A DNA stretch of 24,565 bases from OMOG01 sp041485845 (GTDB lineage Bacteria > Acidobacteriota > Terriglobia > Bryobacterales > Bryobacteraceae): NCBI GenBank assembly GCA_041485845.1, contig JBGPKH010000047.1:1-24565 (forward strand). The letters run 5' to 3'. Every line of letters starts with the position of its first letter. Positions within the stretch are counted from its first letter, which is position 1. This document shows, piece after piece, positions 1-7,747 of this stretch. The notes beneath the pieces are model-generated. The model saw only the letters and a program-made list of their open reading frames with translations. It searched no databases and was not told the DNA's origin. Made by a program: the position numbers and the translations under genes.

Positions 1-972
1 GCCCCACTCCACCGGAAACTCCCAGTTGCGCCCGGCTTTCTGCAACAGAGCCACGGCCTCGGTGTATGTGATGCGTTCGAACGTAGAGCCGATCAGAGTC
101 TCGAGGTTCTTGAACAGGTCGGGGTCGTACCACTTGCTGAGGAATTCGAGATCCGGCCTGCAATCGCGCAGCACCTGTTCCACCTGGCTCTTCAGGAACG
201 CCTCGGCCAGGTCCTGGTTGTCCTGCAAATTGCAGAAGGCCATCTCGGGCTCGATCATGTAGAACTCGGCCAGGTGGCGCGGCGTGTTCGAGTTTTCGGC
301 GCGGAAGGTCGGGCCGAACGTGTAGACGTTGGCGAACGCGAGCGCGAAGATCTCGGCTTCCAACTGGCCGCTCACGGTCAGGTACGTCCGCCGCGCGAAG
401 AAATCCTGCTCGAAGTTTGCGGGTTTTGCCAGATCGAGCGTGGTCACCTGGAACATCTGCCCCGCGCCTTCCGCATCCGACGCCGAGATCACGGGAGCAT
501 GCAAGTAGAGGAAACCGCGCTCCTGAAAGAACTGGTGGATGGCGCGGACCAGCGCATTGCGCACGCGGAATACCGCACCGAACGTGTTGGTGCGCGCGCG
601 CAGGTGACCCAAAGGCCGCAGGGTCTCCAGGTTGTGCTTTTTCTTTTGCAGGGGATACTCTTCCGGATCCGCCGTCCCATGCACCACCAGGTTGCGGGCC
701 CTGAGCTCGACCGACTGGCCCTTCCCCGGCGACGCCACGAGATCTCCTTCCACGCTGAGGCAGGCGCCCGTGGTGATGCGCGCGATTACCTCCGCCGGCA
801 CCACGCCGGCCTCCACCACTACCTGCAAGTCCGTGGGCGAAGAGCCGTCGTTCAACTGGATGAAGTGCACGCTCTTGCCGTCGCGCCGCGTTTTGACCCA
901 TCCCTGGGTGCGGACCGTGTCGCCGGGAGCGCGCCTGAGCAGGTCGCGGACGTAGTTGCCGGGCTGAATCAT
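1..972 (-). CDS. asnS: Asparagine--tRNA ligase (AsnRS), 3' end outside window
   Basis: Charges tRNA-Asn with asparagine in the cytoplasm. The 324 visible residues begin MIQPGNYVRDLL and give an N-terminal OB-fold anticodon-binding domain (about 20-105, with GWVKTRRDGKSVHFIQLNDG) followed by the class II catalytic core. Class II motif 2 is clear as GPTFRAENSNTPRHLAEFYM, and the preceding YLTVSGQLEAE is typical of AsnRS. The AsnRS-like SNTPRHLAEF sequence argues against AspRS. The full protein should be about 430-460 residues, so roughly a quarter lies beyond the left edge. Its ATG overlaps the TAA of the upstream isomerase gene by one base (TAATG), which suggests translational coupling. The ORF is open to the window edge with no lesion. 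Confidence 0.97.
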   Translation of the reverse strand, partial: MIQPGNYVRDLLRRAPGDTVRTQGWVKTRRDGKSVHFIQLNDGSSPTDLQVVVEAGVVPAEVIARITTGACLSVEGDLVASPGKGQSVELRARNLVVHGTADPEEYPLQKKKHNLETLRPLGHLRARTNTFGAVFRVRNALVRAIHQFFQERGFLYLHAPVISASDAEGAGQMFQVTTLDLAKPANFEQDFFARRTYLTVSGQLEAEIFALAFANVYTFGPTFRAENSNTPRHLAEFYMIEPEMAFCNLQDNQDLAEAFLKSQVEQVLRDCRPDLEFLSKWYDPDLFKNLETLIGSTFERITYTEAVALLQKAGRNWEFPVEWG

Positions 973-1802
973 TACTGTTCTTCCAAACGGTCGAAGACTT
1001 GTTTCACGCTGTCCAACTGGTTGGTGATGTCGGTGCGCTCCTTCAGCTCCAGCAGCAGCGGAAATTGGTTCGGGCTGCTGCGCAGCAGTTGCATGGCGCT
1101 CTTCCAATCGATAGTGCCACCGGTATTCGCGAAAGGAAAAAGGTGGCTGTCTTCCTTGCCGTTGTTGTCGTGCACGTGCGTGGAGCGGATGCGGTCCTTC
1201 AGCAGGTTGAAGGCCCGCTCGACGCCTTCTTTCATGTGGGCGTGGCCGGTGTCCAGCGCGTAGTGCAGCCCGAGGTGCGTCAGTTCCTCGAATAGCAGAA
1301 GGCGCTCCGCACTCGAAAGCTCGTTGGGGATGTTTTCGATCAGAATCTGCACACCGCGCTGGCCGGCGAAGAGGGTCAGCTCCTCGAGCGCGGCGAAGGC
1401 GGCGTCGACCTTGCGCATGTCGAACTCCTCCCCGCTCACGCCCATGTGCTGCACCAGGTATTGGAACGGAACCACCTCGGCGATCTCGATCGCGCGCTTG
1501 ATCTCGTCCACCATCTGCAATCGCTGCGATTTCACCGGCTCGGTGATGGTGATCACCGCGTGCGGGCCGGAGCGGCCCCAGATCTCGTCGTTGTACATGG
1601 GCGAGTGCAACGAGTGCAGCTTCAGCTCGGAATCCCGGAACCAGTGGCCGAGCTCCGCGATCTGCTCCTTGTTGCGGTAATCCAGGTGCTGCCGCGCGCA
1701 AAAAAACTCCACCGCCGGAATGCCCGCCTGCTCGATCCGGTTCAGCAGCGCGACCGTCAGCCGGTGGTTGACGAACAGGTGGGTCGACAGAGCGTGGTTC
1801 AT
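972..1802 (-). CDS. Sugar phosphate isomerase/epimerase family TIM-barrel protein
   Basis: 276-residue protein of the AP-endonuclease-2/xylose-isomerase-like TIM-barrel superfamily. Visible metal-site signatures: QHMG near residue 119, ILIENIPNE with Glu156, LDTGHAH (Asp184, His187) and STHVHDNNGKEDSHLFP (His209, His211, Asp212). These residues bind divalent metal in the family, whose members isomerise or epimerise sugars or inositols; the substrate cannot be read from sequence. There is no signal peptide, so it is probably cytoplasmic. The gene starts 7 bases after the gamma-glutamyltransferase stop and overlaps the asnS start by one base, so all three are probably co-transcribed. The purine-rich GGAAGGA is further upstream of the ATG than ideal, so initiation may depend on coupling. 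Confidence 0.9.
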   Translation of the reverse strand: MNHALSTHLFVNHRLTVALLNRIEQAGIPAVEFFCARQHLDYRNKEQIAELGHWFRDSELKLHSLHSPMYNDEIWGRSGPHAVITITEPVKSQRLQMVDEIKRAIEIAEVVPFQYLVQHMGVSGEEFDMRKVDAAFAALEELTLFAGQRGVQILIENIPNELSSAERLLLFEELTHLGLHYALDTGHAHMKEGVERAFNLLKDRIRSTHVHDNNGKEDSHLFPFANTGGTIDWKSAMQLLRSSPNQFPLLLELKERTDITNQLDSVKQVFDRLEEQ

Positions 1803-1809
1803 CTGGAGG

Positions 1810-3474
1810 TTAGTGTCCTTCCGCCGTGCCTTCGTCTCGCGGATCGGGCGCGCCGGCGAGCCATCCGTTCTCGAAATAAATCGCGGCGCACTCGCCCTGG
1901 GAGCGCACCTGCTTCACGGTGTACCCGCGCTTTTCGAGCAGCGCGATGGTGTCGGGCGAGTAGCCGGGCTCCATCCGCAATTCGTCCGGCAGCCACTGGT
2001 GGTGGAAGCGCGGCCAGTTGACGGCATCCTGCACATTCATACCGAAATCGATCACGTTGACCATCACTTCGAGCACCGTATTGATGATGGTGGGCCCGCC
2101 CGGCGATCCCAGGGCAAGCAGCGGCTTGCCGTCTTTCAGCACGATGGCCGGGGTCATCGACGAGAGCGGCGTCTTGCGCGGCAGGATGGCGTTTCGCTCG
2201 CCCTGAATCAGCCCGTACATGTTGGCTTCTCCCGGCTTGGGAGCGAAGTCGTCCATCTCGTTGTTCAATAGGAATCCCAGGCCGGTGGCGGTGACCTTGC
2301 TGCCGTAGCCGCCGTTCAGCGTGTACGTCACGATGGCGATGTTGCCGTCGCCATCCGCCACCGAGTAGTGCGTGGTCTCGTTGGATTCGTGTCCCGCGAA
2401 TTTCACGGCGTGGATCTCGCTCGAAGGCGTGGCGTTGACCGGATCGATGGAGGCGCGCAGCTTCTGGAGGTAGGCGGGCGCCAGCAACGAAGTGAGCGGG
2501 ACCTTCACGAAGTCGGGGTCGCCCAGGTGCTCGGAGCGATCCGCAAAGTAGCGCCGCATGGCCTCGGCCATGTAGTGCACCGCGGCGGCCGATCCGGCGC
2601 CCGCTTTCTCATAGCCCGTGCCTTCGAGCACGCCCAGCATTTGCAGAATTCCCACGCCGCCCGAGCTCGGAGGAGGAGCCGTCACGATGCTGTATCCGCG
2701 GTAGGAGCCGGTCATCGGCTGGCGCTCGATGGCGGTGTACCGCTTGAGATCCTCGAGTGTGATGAGGCCGCCGTGCGCCTGCATATCCCCGGCCAGCAGG
2801 CGGGCCGTTTCGCCTTCGTAGAAATCCTTGGCGCCGAGCCGCGCGATGCGGTCGAGCGTGCGCCCCAGCTCCGGCTGGACGAAGACCTCATCGGCCTCGT
2901 AAAACTTGCCGTTCCTCAGAAAAATTCGATTCGATTCGGGGAAGCGCCCCAGCGTGCGCGCGCCGCCGCGAAAGCTCTGCGCCTGCGCGTAGGAGAGCGT
3001 AAAGCCCTTGGACGCCAGATCGGCGGCCGGACGCACCAGATCGGCCCACGCCTTCTTGCCGTACTTCTGCGATGCGTATTCCAGGCCGCGCACGGTCCCG
3101 GGCACGCCCGCCGCGCGATAGCCGATGGTGCTGTCCGTGGTGGCTTTGCCCGCGGCATCCAGGTACATGTTGCGCGATGCGGCCAGTGGCGCGCGCTCGC
3201 GGAAGTCGATGAAGGTGGCACGCCCGTCGGCCAGGCGCACGAGCATGAAGCCCCCGCCTCCGATGTTGCCGGCGGTGGAATGCGTCACGGCGAGGGCGAA
3301 CCCCACCGCGACCGCCGCATCCACGGCGTTGCCGCCGGACTTGAGAACCTGGAGCCCGATTTCCGTGGCGTGGCGTTCCCGCGTGACCACCATCCCATGG
3401 CGGGCGCGCACCGGTTGCGCGGCCCACACGGGTACGGCGGCCGCGATCAGCAGCAAGGCTAGTGTGCGGCGCAT
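1810..3474 (-). CDS. ggt: Gamma-glutamyltransferase (glutathione hydrolase)
   Basis: Exported N-terminal-nucleophile enzyme that transfers or hydrolyses the gamma-glutamyl group of glutathione and related peptides. The first 19 residues (MRRTLALLLIAAAVPVWAA) form a signal peptide, giving a periplasmic product. The 554-residue length fits the family. The autoprocessing site is visible as NETTHYSVADGDGNIA: Thr367, first residue of TTHYSV, should become the N-terminus of the small subunit and the nucleophile. Other family signatures are HSTAGNIGGGGFM near residue 65, ERAPLAA near 93, APPPSSGGVG near 266 and the substrate-loop SPGGPTIINT. The start ATG is the first in frame after a diverging 200-bp gap shared with alanine dehydrogenase. 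It is the first gene of the ggt-isomerase-asnS run. Confidence 0.96.
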   Translation of the reverse strand: MRRTLALLLIAAAVPVWAAQPVRARHGMVVTRERHATEIGLQVLKSGGNAVDAAVAVGFALAVTHSTAGNIGGGGFMLVRLADGRATFIDFRERAPLAASRNMYLDAAGKATTDSTIGYRAAGVPGTVRGLEYASQKYGKKAWADLVRPAADLASKGFTLSYAQAQSFRGGARTLGRFPESNRIFLRNGKFYEADEVFVQPELGRTLDRIARLGAKDFYEGETARLLAGDMQAHGGLITLEDLKRYTAIERQPMTGSYRGYSIVTAPPPSSGGVGILQMLGVLEGTGYEKAGAGSAAAVHYMAEAMRRYFADRSEHLGDPDFVKVPLTSLLAPAYLQKLRASIDPVNATPSSEIHAVKFAGHESNETTHYSVADGDGNIAIVTYTLNGGYGSKVTATGLGFLLNNEMDDFAPKPGEANMYGLIQGERNAILPRKTPLSSMTPAIVLKDGKPLLALGSPGGPTIINTVLEVMVNVIDFGMNVQDAVNWPRFHHQWLPDELRMEPGYSPDTIALLEKRGYTVKQVRSQGECAAIYFENGWLAGAPDPRDEGTAEGH

Positions 3475-3674
3475 AAACTAGATTCTACTATGGGGAGGAA
3501 GTGCAGACCCAAGGAAACCGATGGGCTGAACTTCAGCCGGCCGCAACTGCCGGGCCTCCGCCCCTCGCTCCCGTTCCATGGCGCTTCCAAATGCAAAAAA
3601 CCGTGCAACTACCTCCGGGCACAGCCTCACCACAACGGGCGCGTGGTGTTAACCTGGGCGAGGGAGAGAGCCTC

Positions 3675-4787
3675 ATGATCATTGGTGTTCCCAAGGAAGT
3701 GAAAGACCACGAAACGCGCGTCGGGCTGGTGCCCAGCGGCGTTACCGAACTGCGCGAGGCGGGCCATGAGGTGCTGGTGGAAACGCGTGCCGGGGAAGGC
3801 AGTTCCATCACCGACCGCGAGTATATGCAGGCCGGAGCGCACATCCTGGACCAGGCCGCGGAGGTCTGGCGCAAGGCCGATCTGGTGGTCAAGGTCAAGG
3901 AGCCGCAGCTATCGGAATGCAGCTACTTTCGCCCCGGCCTGATCCTGTTCACGTACCTGCACCTGGCGCCGTTGCCGGAGTTGACCGACCGCCTGCTCGA
4001 CGCGAAGGTGAATGGCGTGGCCTACGAGACCATCCGGGAAACGGACGGATCGTTGCCGCTGCTTACTCCCATGAGCGAAGTGGCCGGACGCATGGCCGTG
4101 CAGGTGGGCGCGCAGTACCTGGAAAAGCCGTCGGGCGGACGAGGCATCCTGCTGGGCGGAGTGCCGGGTGTCTCGCCTGCAAACGTCGTGATCCTGGGTG
4201 GCGGCATCGTGGGAACCAACTCCGCCAAGATCGCCGTCGGGATGGGGGCACACGTCACCATCATCGACCGCAGCCTGAACCGCTTGCGGGAGCTCGACGA
4301 CATCTTCGGCGGCCAGATTGTGACTCTGGCCTCCAACGCGTGGACCATCGGCGAGAACTTGAAGACTGCCGACCTGGTGGTGGGCGCGGTGCTCATCCCG
4401 GGCGCGTCGGCGCCGAAACTGGTGCGCCGCGAGTTGATCGCCACCATGAAGCGCGGGGCGGTAGTCGTGGATGTGGCGATCGACCAAGGGGGATGCTTCG
4501 AGACCTCGCACGCCACCACGCACACCGAGCCGATCTACTTCGTGGATGGCGTGCTCCACTACTGCGTGTCCAACATGCCGGCGGCGGTGCCCCACACTTC
4601 GACATTCGCGCTCACCAATGCCACGTTCCCGTACCTGCTGGAGTTGGCGAACCGGGGGCTGGAGCAAGCCGCTGAGCGCTCTCCCGCTATCCGGGAGGGC
4701 GTTAACACCTACAACGGATACGTCACCCACAGCGGCGTGGCGCAGTCGCAGGGGCGGCAGTGGCGCCAACTGGCGGCCGTGGAGTAG
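3675..4787 (+). CDS. ald: Alanine dehydrogenase
   Basis: NAD-dependent interconversion of L-alanine with pyruvate plus ammonium, cytoplasmic, 370 residues. The ORF is open further upstream, but the ATG of MIIGVPKEVKDHETRVG is chosen because it puts all known active-site residues at their canonical numbers: Arg15, Lys75, His96 and Asp270. A purine-rich GGGAGAGAG precedes this ATG. The nucleotide-binding motif is VVILGGGIVGTNSAKIAVGM at 171-190, and the C-terminal part (FETSHATTHTEPIYF, NMPAAVPHTSTFAL) is typical of Ald rather than NAD(P) transhydrogenase PntA. The last 45 bases are duplicated 250 bp downstream, after the stop, so the coding sequence itself is intact. It is probably transcribed with the acyl-CoA dehydrogenase unless the intervening hairpins terminate. 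Confidence 0.96.
   Translation: MIIGVPKEVKDHETRVGLVPSGVTELREAGHEVLVETRAGEGSSITDREYMQAGAHILDQAAEVWRKADLVVKVKEPQLSECSYFRPGLILFTYLHLAPLPELTDRLLDAKVNGVAYETIRETDGSLPLLTPMSEVAGRMAVQVGAQYLEKPSGGRGILLGGVPGVSPANVVILGGGIVGTNSAKIAVGMGAHVTIIDRSLNRLRELDDIFGGQIVTLASNAWTIGENLKTADLVVGAVLIPGASAPKLVRRELIATMKRGAVVVDVAIDQGGCFETSHATTHTEPIYFVDGVLHYCVSNMPAAVPHTSTFALTNATFPYLLELANRGLEQAAERSPAIREGVNTYNGYVTHSGVAQSQGRQWRQLAAVE
4742..4786 (+). repeat. Direct repeat copy A (3' end of ald)
   Basis: 45 bp inside the last codons of alanine dehydrogenase, perfectly repeated at 4992-5036 (offset 250). This is the functional copy, ending in the ald TAG stop; copy B has the same bases but runs into TAAG instead of TAGA. Confidence 0.97.
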
Positions 4788-4803
4788 AGTCTCACCGCTC
4801 GTT

Positions 4804-4856
4804 GAAGACGCGGCGAAGAACCGGCGAAAATCCCGACCCGCACCGGCCGCGTCTTC
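4804..4856. terminator. Inverted repeat downstream of ald, possible terminator
   Basis: GAAGACGCGGC at 4804-4814 pairs perfectly with GCCGCGTCTTC at 4846-4856 across a 31-base loop that itself contains CCGG pairs. It starts 17 bases after the ald stop. There is no U-tract, so it could be a Rho-type 3' end structure or part of a repeat element rather than an intrinsic terminator. Confidence 0.4.
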
Positions 4857-4899
4857 ATGCCCTTTGGTGGGCCGCCACGGCCCATCGAGACCTCCCTTT

Positions 4900-4940
4900 G
4901 GTCGCGGCTCAGTAACGTGCGTCTTGACCGAGCCGCGACC
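4900..4940. repeat. 11-bp perfect inverted repeat, 19-base loop
   Basis: GGTCGCGGCTC at 4900-4910 pairs with GAGCCGCGACC at 4930-4940. It lies in the middle of the insert bounded by the duplicated ald end and looks like the core of a palindromic repeat element. Confidence 0.75.
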
Positions 4941-4991
4941 GCCCTCGCGTTTGGCGAGCAAGGGAGCGGTCCCCGTCACAGGCAGTCGCAG

Positions 4992-5036
4992 GCAGTCGCA
5001 GGGGCGGCAGTGGCGCCAACTGGCGGCCGTGGAGTA
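4992..5036 (+). repeat. Direct repeat copy B (duplicated ald 3' end)
   Basis: Perfect 45-bp copy of 4742-4786, non-coding here. Its terminal GGAG (5031-5034) lies 12 bases before the acyl-CoA dehydrogenase ATG at 5047 and is the only Shine-Dalgarno-like purine run near that start. The duplication may therefore have supplied part of the downstream gene's initiation region. Confidence 0.95.
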
Positions 5037-5046
5037 AGCTGCATTC

Positions 5047-6225
5047 ATGCCGTTAACAGAAGAGCGGACGGAAGCGATTGCCCAGCCGTTGACCGCCCTC
5101 AGCGAAGAGGAACGGTTTTTCCAGACCACCGTGCGCAAGTTTGCGCGCGAGCAGATCCGGCCCTACGTGCGCGAGATGGATGAAACCTGCGTGTTCCGCA
5201 AGGACATCATCCGTCAGTTCTTCGAAATGGGACTCATGGGGATCGAGATCCCCGAAGAGTATGGCGGCCAGGGCGGCAGCTTCTTCCAGGCGGTGCTGGC
5301 GGTGGAGGAACTCTCGGCGGTGGATCCCTCGGCGGGCGTCATCGTGGATGTCCAGAACACCATCTGCAACAACGCTCTCATGCGCTGGGCCACGCCCGGG
5401 CAGAAGTCCAAATACCTCCCCCGGCTGGCCGCGGACACGGTGGCCTCTTACGCGCTGTCCGAAGCGGGGTCCGGCTCCGACGCCTTCGCCATGGCCACCC
5501 GCGCCGAAGATCGCGGCGACCATTTTCTGCTCACCAGCCGCAAGCTGTGGATCACCAACGCCGCCGAATCCGGGCTCTTCCTGCTGTTTGCGAATGCCCG
5601 GCCGGAAGCCGGGTACAAGGGCGTGACGGCGTTCCTCATCGAGCGCGAGTTTCCAGGGTTCCAGGTCGGCAAGAAGGAGGACAAGCTCGGGTTGCGCGCC
5701 TCCTCCACCTGCGAGTTGATCCTGGACAACTGCCGGGTTCCGCGGGAGAACGTGATGGGCGAGGTGGGCCGGGGCTACAAGATCGCCATCGAGACGCTCA
5801 ACGAAGGGCGCATCGCCATCGGCGCGCAGATGATCGGGCTGGCCCGCGCAGCCCTGGAGCACGCCGTGGCGTATGCCAAGGAGCGGAAGCAATTTGGCAA
5901 GACCATCGGCGAGTTCCAGGGAGTACAATTTGAATTGGCGAAGATGGCGACCGAAGTGGAGGCCGCCCGCCTGCTGGTTTATAACGCGGCGCGTCTGCGG
6001 GACGCCGGTATGCCGTTCCTCACGGAAGCGGCCATGGCGAAGTACTACAGCTCGGAAATAGCCGAGAAGGCGGCTTCGAAGTCGATCGAAGTGCATGGGG
6101 GCGTCGGAATCACGAAGGATTATCCGGTGGAAAAACTCTATCGGGACGCCAAGATCGGCCGGATCTACGAAGGCACCAGCAACATTCAACTGGCGACCAT
6201 CGCGAAGAAACTGTTGGGCAAGTGA
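5047..6225 (+). CDS. Acyl-CoA dehydrogenase
   Basis: FAD-dependent alpha,beta-dehydrogenation of acyl-CoA thioesters in fatty-acid or branched-chain acyl-CoA breakdown, cytoplasmic, passing electrons to ETF. The 392-residue length is typical. Visible features: N-terminal helical domain (20-130), the flavin/substrate stretch YALSEAGSGSDAFAM near 135-149, KLWITNAA near 166-173, KERKQFGKTIGEFQGVQF (278-295), and C-terminal HGGVGITKDYPVEKLYRDA. The catalytic base is Glu375 in GRIYEGTSNIQ, the position used by short- and medium-chain and butyryl-CoA dehydrogenases, so it resembles that branch rather than isovaleryl- or long-chain enzymes. The exact acyl substrate is unknown. It is followed after 24 bases by the LolA-like gene, probably in the same transcript. 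Confidence 0.95.
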   Translation: MPLTEERTEAIAQPLTALSEEERFFQTTVRKFAREQIRPYVREMDETCVFRKDIIRQFFEMGLMGIEIPEEYGGQGGSFFQAVLAVEELSAVDPSAGVIVDVQNTICNNALMRWATPGQKSKYLPRLAADTVASYALSEAGSGSDAFAMATRAEDRGDHFLLTSRKLWITNAAESGLFLLFANARPEAGYKGVTAFLIEREFPGFQVGKKEDKLGLRASSTCELILDNCRVPRENVMGEVGRGYKIAIETLNEGRIAIGAQMIGLARAALEHAVAYAKERKQFGKTIGEFQGVQFELAKMATEVEAARLLVYNAARLRDAGMPFLTEAAMAKYYSSEIAEKAASKSIEVHGGVGITKDYPVEKLYRDAKIGRIYEGTSNIQLATIAKKLLGK

Positions 6226-6249
6226 GCTCGTCTCACGATTGAGGGACAC

Positions 6250-7029
6250 ATGCGTGGAATTGTTTTCTCAGCCGCGATAGCGGCACTCTGCCTGCCGTTG
6301 TGGGCGGCCGACACCAAAGACAGCGTCAATCCGCAGGAAATCATCAAGAAGTTTGCCGCCAAGGAAGCCGAGTTCCGCGAGGCGCGCAACAACTATACGT
6401 ATCGGCAAAGCCTCAAAATGGAGGAACTGGACGGCGGAGGAAATCCCACCGGCGGCAAATGGGAGCTGGTGGAAGACATCATTTTCTCGCCCGACGGGAA
6501 GCGCATGGAGAAGGTGGTCTACGCGCCCGTCCAGAACCTGCGCCAGATCATCATCACGCCGGCGGACGAGAACGACCTGCGCAACATCCAGCCGTTTGTC
6601 CTGACCACGACGGAGATTCCCGATTACGACATCAGCTATCTCGGCAAGGAGAAGGTCGACGAGATCGGCACCTACGCGTTTTCGGTGAAGCCCAAGAAGA
6701 TGGCGCAGGGCAAGCGCTATTTCGAAGGCCAGATCTGGGTGGACGACCGGGATTTGCAGATCGTGAAGACCTACGGCAAGGGCGTCGGCATCAAGAAGGG
6801 CGACGAGCAGTTCCCCAAGTTTGAGACCTACCGCGAGCAGATCGACGGCAAGTACTGGTTCCCGACCTACACGCACGCCGACGACACGCTGCACTTCAAG
6901 AACGGCCCGGTGCGCATCCGGGAGACGGTGAAGTACCAGGATTACAAACGGTACGAAGGGAAATCGACCATCCGTTACGGCGATGTCGTGGAGGATAAGA
7001 AGACGGCCCCTCCGGAGAAGAAGAAGTAG
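6250..7029 (+). CDS. Secreted LolA-like / outer-membrane lipoprotein-sorting-like protein
   Basis: 259-residue exported protein. Residues 1-20 (MRGIVFSAAIAALCLPLWAA) are a signal peptide without a lipobox, so the mature protein should be periplasmic. The body is rich in alternating beta strands with sequences such as DIIFSPDGKRMEKVV, YFEGQIWVDDRDLQIVKTYG and YWFPTYTHADDTL. This resembles the LolA/LolB-like half-barrel proteins often annotated as outer membrane lipoprotein-sorting proteins in Acidobacteriota. A true chaperone role is not shown. The C-terminus ends in a lysine-rich KKTAPPEKKK tail. The last 261 bases have a near-identical second copy at 8305-8571. Confidence 0.75.
   Translation: MRGIVFSAAIAALCLPLWAADTKDSVNPQEIIKKFAAKEAEFREARNNYTYRQSLKMEELDGGGNPTGGKWELVEDIIFSPDGKRMEKVVYAPVQNLRQIIITPADENDLRNIQPFVLTTTEIPDYDISYLGKEKVDEIGTYAFSVKPKKMAQGKRYFEGQIWVDDRDLQIVKTYGKGVGIKKGDEQFPKFETYREQIDGKYWFPTYTHADDTLHFKNGPVRIRETVKYQDYKRYEGKSTIRYGDVVEDKKTAPPEKKK
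6769..7029 (+). repeat. Duplicated segment, copy A (3' third of the LolA-like gene)
   Basis: Matches 8305-8571. Over the first 239 bases (6769-7007 versus 8305-8543) I count four substitutions, three silent and one Asp-to-Glu. After that the copies differ in the tail, with 6 extra bases in the downstream copy that keep the frame. Confidence 0.95.
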
Positions 7030-7030
7030 T

Positions 7031-7213
7031 AGTGGTGGTGGACTGAGCGACTACCTGGCGTCGATTGGCAGGAAGGGCGGAGAGGCGAAGGTCCCAAAGG
7101 GCTTGACGATGCTTAGTGGCGCGGAGCGAAAGGTGATCGCAGCCAAGGGCTTTGCCACGCGCCGGAAAATGCGGCGAAGAGGCGAAGGAAGCCGAAAAAA
7201 TGAGGCTGCCTGA
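7031..7213 (+). pseudogene. Remnant of a small GRKGG-type protein
   Basis: The frame reads LSDYLASIGRKGGEAKVPKG followed by a Ser/Gly-Ala-Glu-Arg-Lys segment and ends ...RKNEAA. This pattern resembles small basic proteins common in Acidobacteriota with a SxGxKGG core and an ERKxxAAKGxxAR tail. It starts immediately behind the LolA-like stop, and no ATG or GTG lies in frame ahead of the conserved part. I read it as a 5'-truncated remnant or a gene with a non-standard start. Its 3' end overlaps the start of the next membrane-protein gene by 14 bases. Function is unknown. Confidence 0.45.
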
Positions 7214-7667
7214 GGTCCAGCGGAACATGGGACGGCTTCGGAAGCCGTCCGCCCTCGCGGTGTTGGGCTGGAGCCTTTCATGGTACGTGCCGGTGGTAGC
7301 CTTGCTGTTGCTCTTGTTTTGTTTGGGCGCGATGGAGGCGTACAGGGAGGTCCGTTTCCTTCTATTCCGCTGGACCTGGGCTTTCCTGCTTTCGCCCTCC
7401 GCTATTGTGTGGCTGCTGGCAACTGTCGCCTTAATCACGCTGCCCCTCAAGGTTATGACGGTGATCCCCCTGTTTTTCGATTCCTCGGCAGACACGTATA
7501 GGCTCCGTTATCGGCGGACCGCTTTGACACTGGTGGTCATCCCGCTGTTGTTCTTCGTGATGCGGGTAGTTGCGTGGGGATCCTATCCGCTGGACTACGG
7601 GCAGGACGGGCTCTACATGCGGATGATTCCGTTGCTGCCGCCTTGGCCTTCGAGGCCACTGTTCTGA
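7200..7667 (+). CDS. Small integral membrane protein, unknown function
   Basis: 155 residues if started at the ATG of MRLPEVQRNMGRL, preceded by GAAGGAAG about 10 bases upstream; the in-frame ATG at 7227 is an alternative. Three to four hydrophobic segments are visible: SWYVPVVALLLLLFCLGAM (about 25-43), TWAFLLSPSAIVWLLATVAL (about 58-77, running on through ITLPLKVMTV) and LTLVVIPLLFFVMRVVAWG (about 110-130). Charged connecting loops such as DSSADTYRLRYRR lie between them. No enzyme motif is recognised. It sits in the accessory patch between the LolA-like gene and the CDGSH copies. The last residues (PPWPSRPLF) look low-quality, so the natural C-terminus may have been altered. Confidence 0.55.
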   Translation: MRLPEVQRNMGRLRKPSALAVLGWSLSWYVPVVALLLLLFCLGAMEAYREVRFLLFRWTWAFLLSPSAIVWLLATVALITLPLKVMTVIPLFFDSSADTYRLRYRRTALTLVVIPLLFFVMRVVAWGSYPLDYGQDGLYMRMIPLLPPWPSRPLF

Positions 7668-7747
7668 TAGAGGGCACGTTTTTCTCGCCGGCAAGCTCAA
7701 GCGAGGCCGGCCACCGAAGAGGAAAGCCGTTAAGTGAAGGAGAGCAA

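Larger units (their letters stand above)
4788..5046. other. Hairpin-rich intergenic insert between ald and the acyl-CoA dehydrogenase gene
   Basis: About 250 bp without a convincing gene. It contains two perfect 11-bp inverted repeats (4804-4814 with 4846-4856; 4900-4910 with 4930-4940), plus smaller stems: GGGCC/GGCCC around 4869-4883, CTCGC/GCGAG around 4945-4958 and GGGA/TCCC around 4963-4974. Near its right end GGCAGTCGCA occurs twice in tandem (4981-5000). The stem density suggests an interspersed palindromic element or a compound terminator. No transposase is present. Confidence 0.7.

Noticed and set aside
274..1263. 329-residue open frame on the plus strand
   Set aside because: Antisense to asnS and the isomerase gene, Arg/His-rich with no domain; the minus-strand genes have clear motifs.
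2368..3462. 364-residue plus-strand open frame
   Set aside because: Antisense of gamma-glutamyltransferase; its composition reflects GC-rich third positions of the real gene.
3501..3674. 58-residue N-terminal extension of alanine dehydrogenase
   Set aside because: Not protein-like, and the ATG at 3675 places Arg15, Lys75, His96 and Asp270 at canonical numbers.
3909..6249. Two ~400-residue minus-strand frames opposite ald and the acyl-CoA dehydrogenase gene
   Set aside because: His/Arg/Gly-rich mirrors of well-identified genes with no motif or ribosome-binding site.
7021..7040. TAGTAGTGGTGGTGG microsatellite as a regulatory element
   Set aside because: Too short and directly explained by the end of the LolA-like gene plus the remnant start; no second copy after the downstream duplicate.
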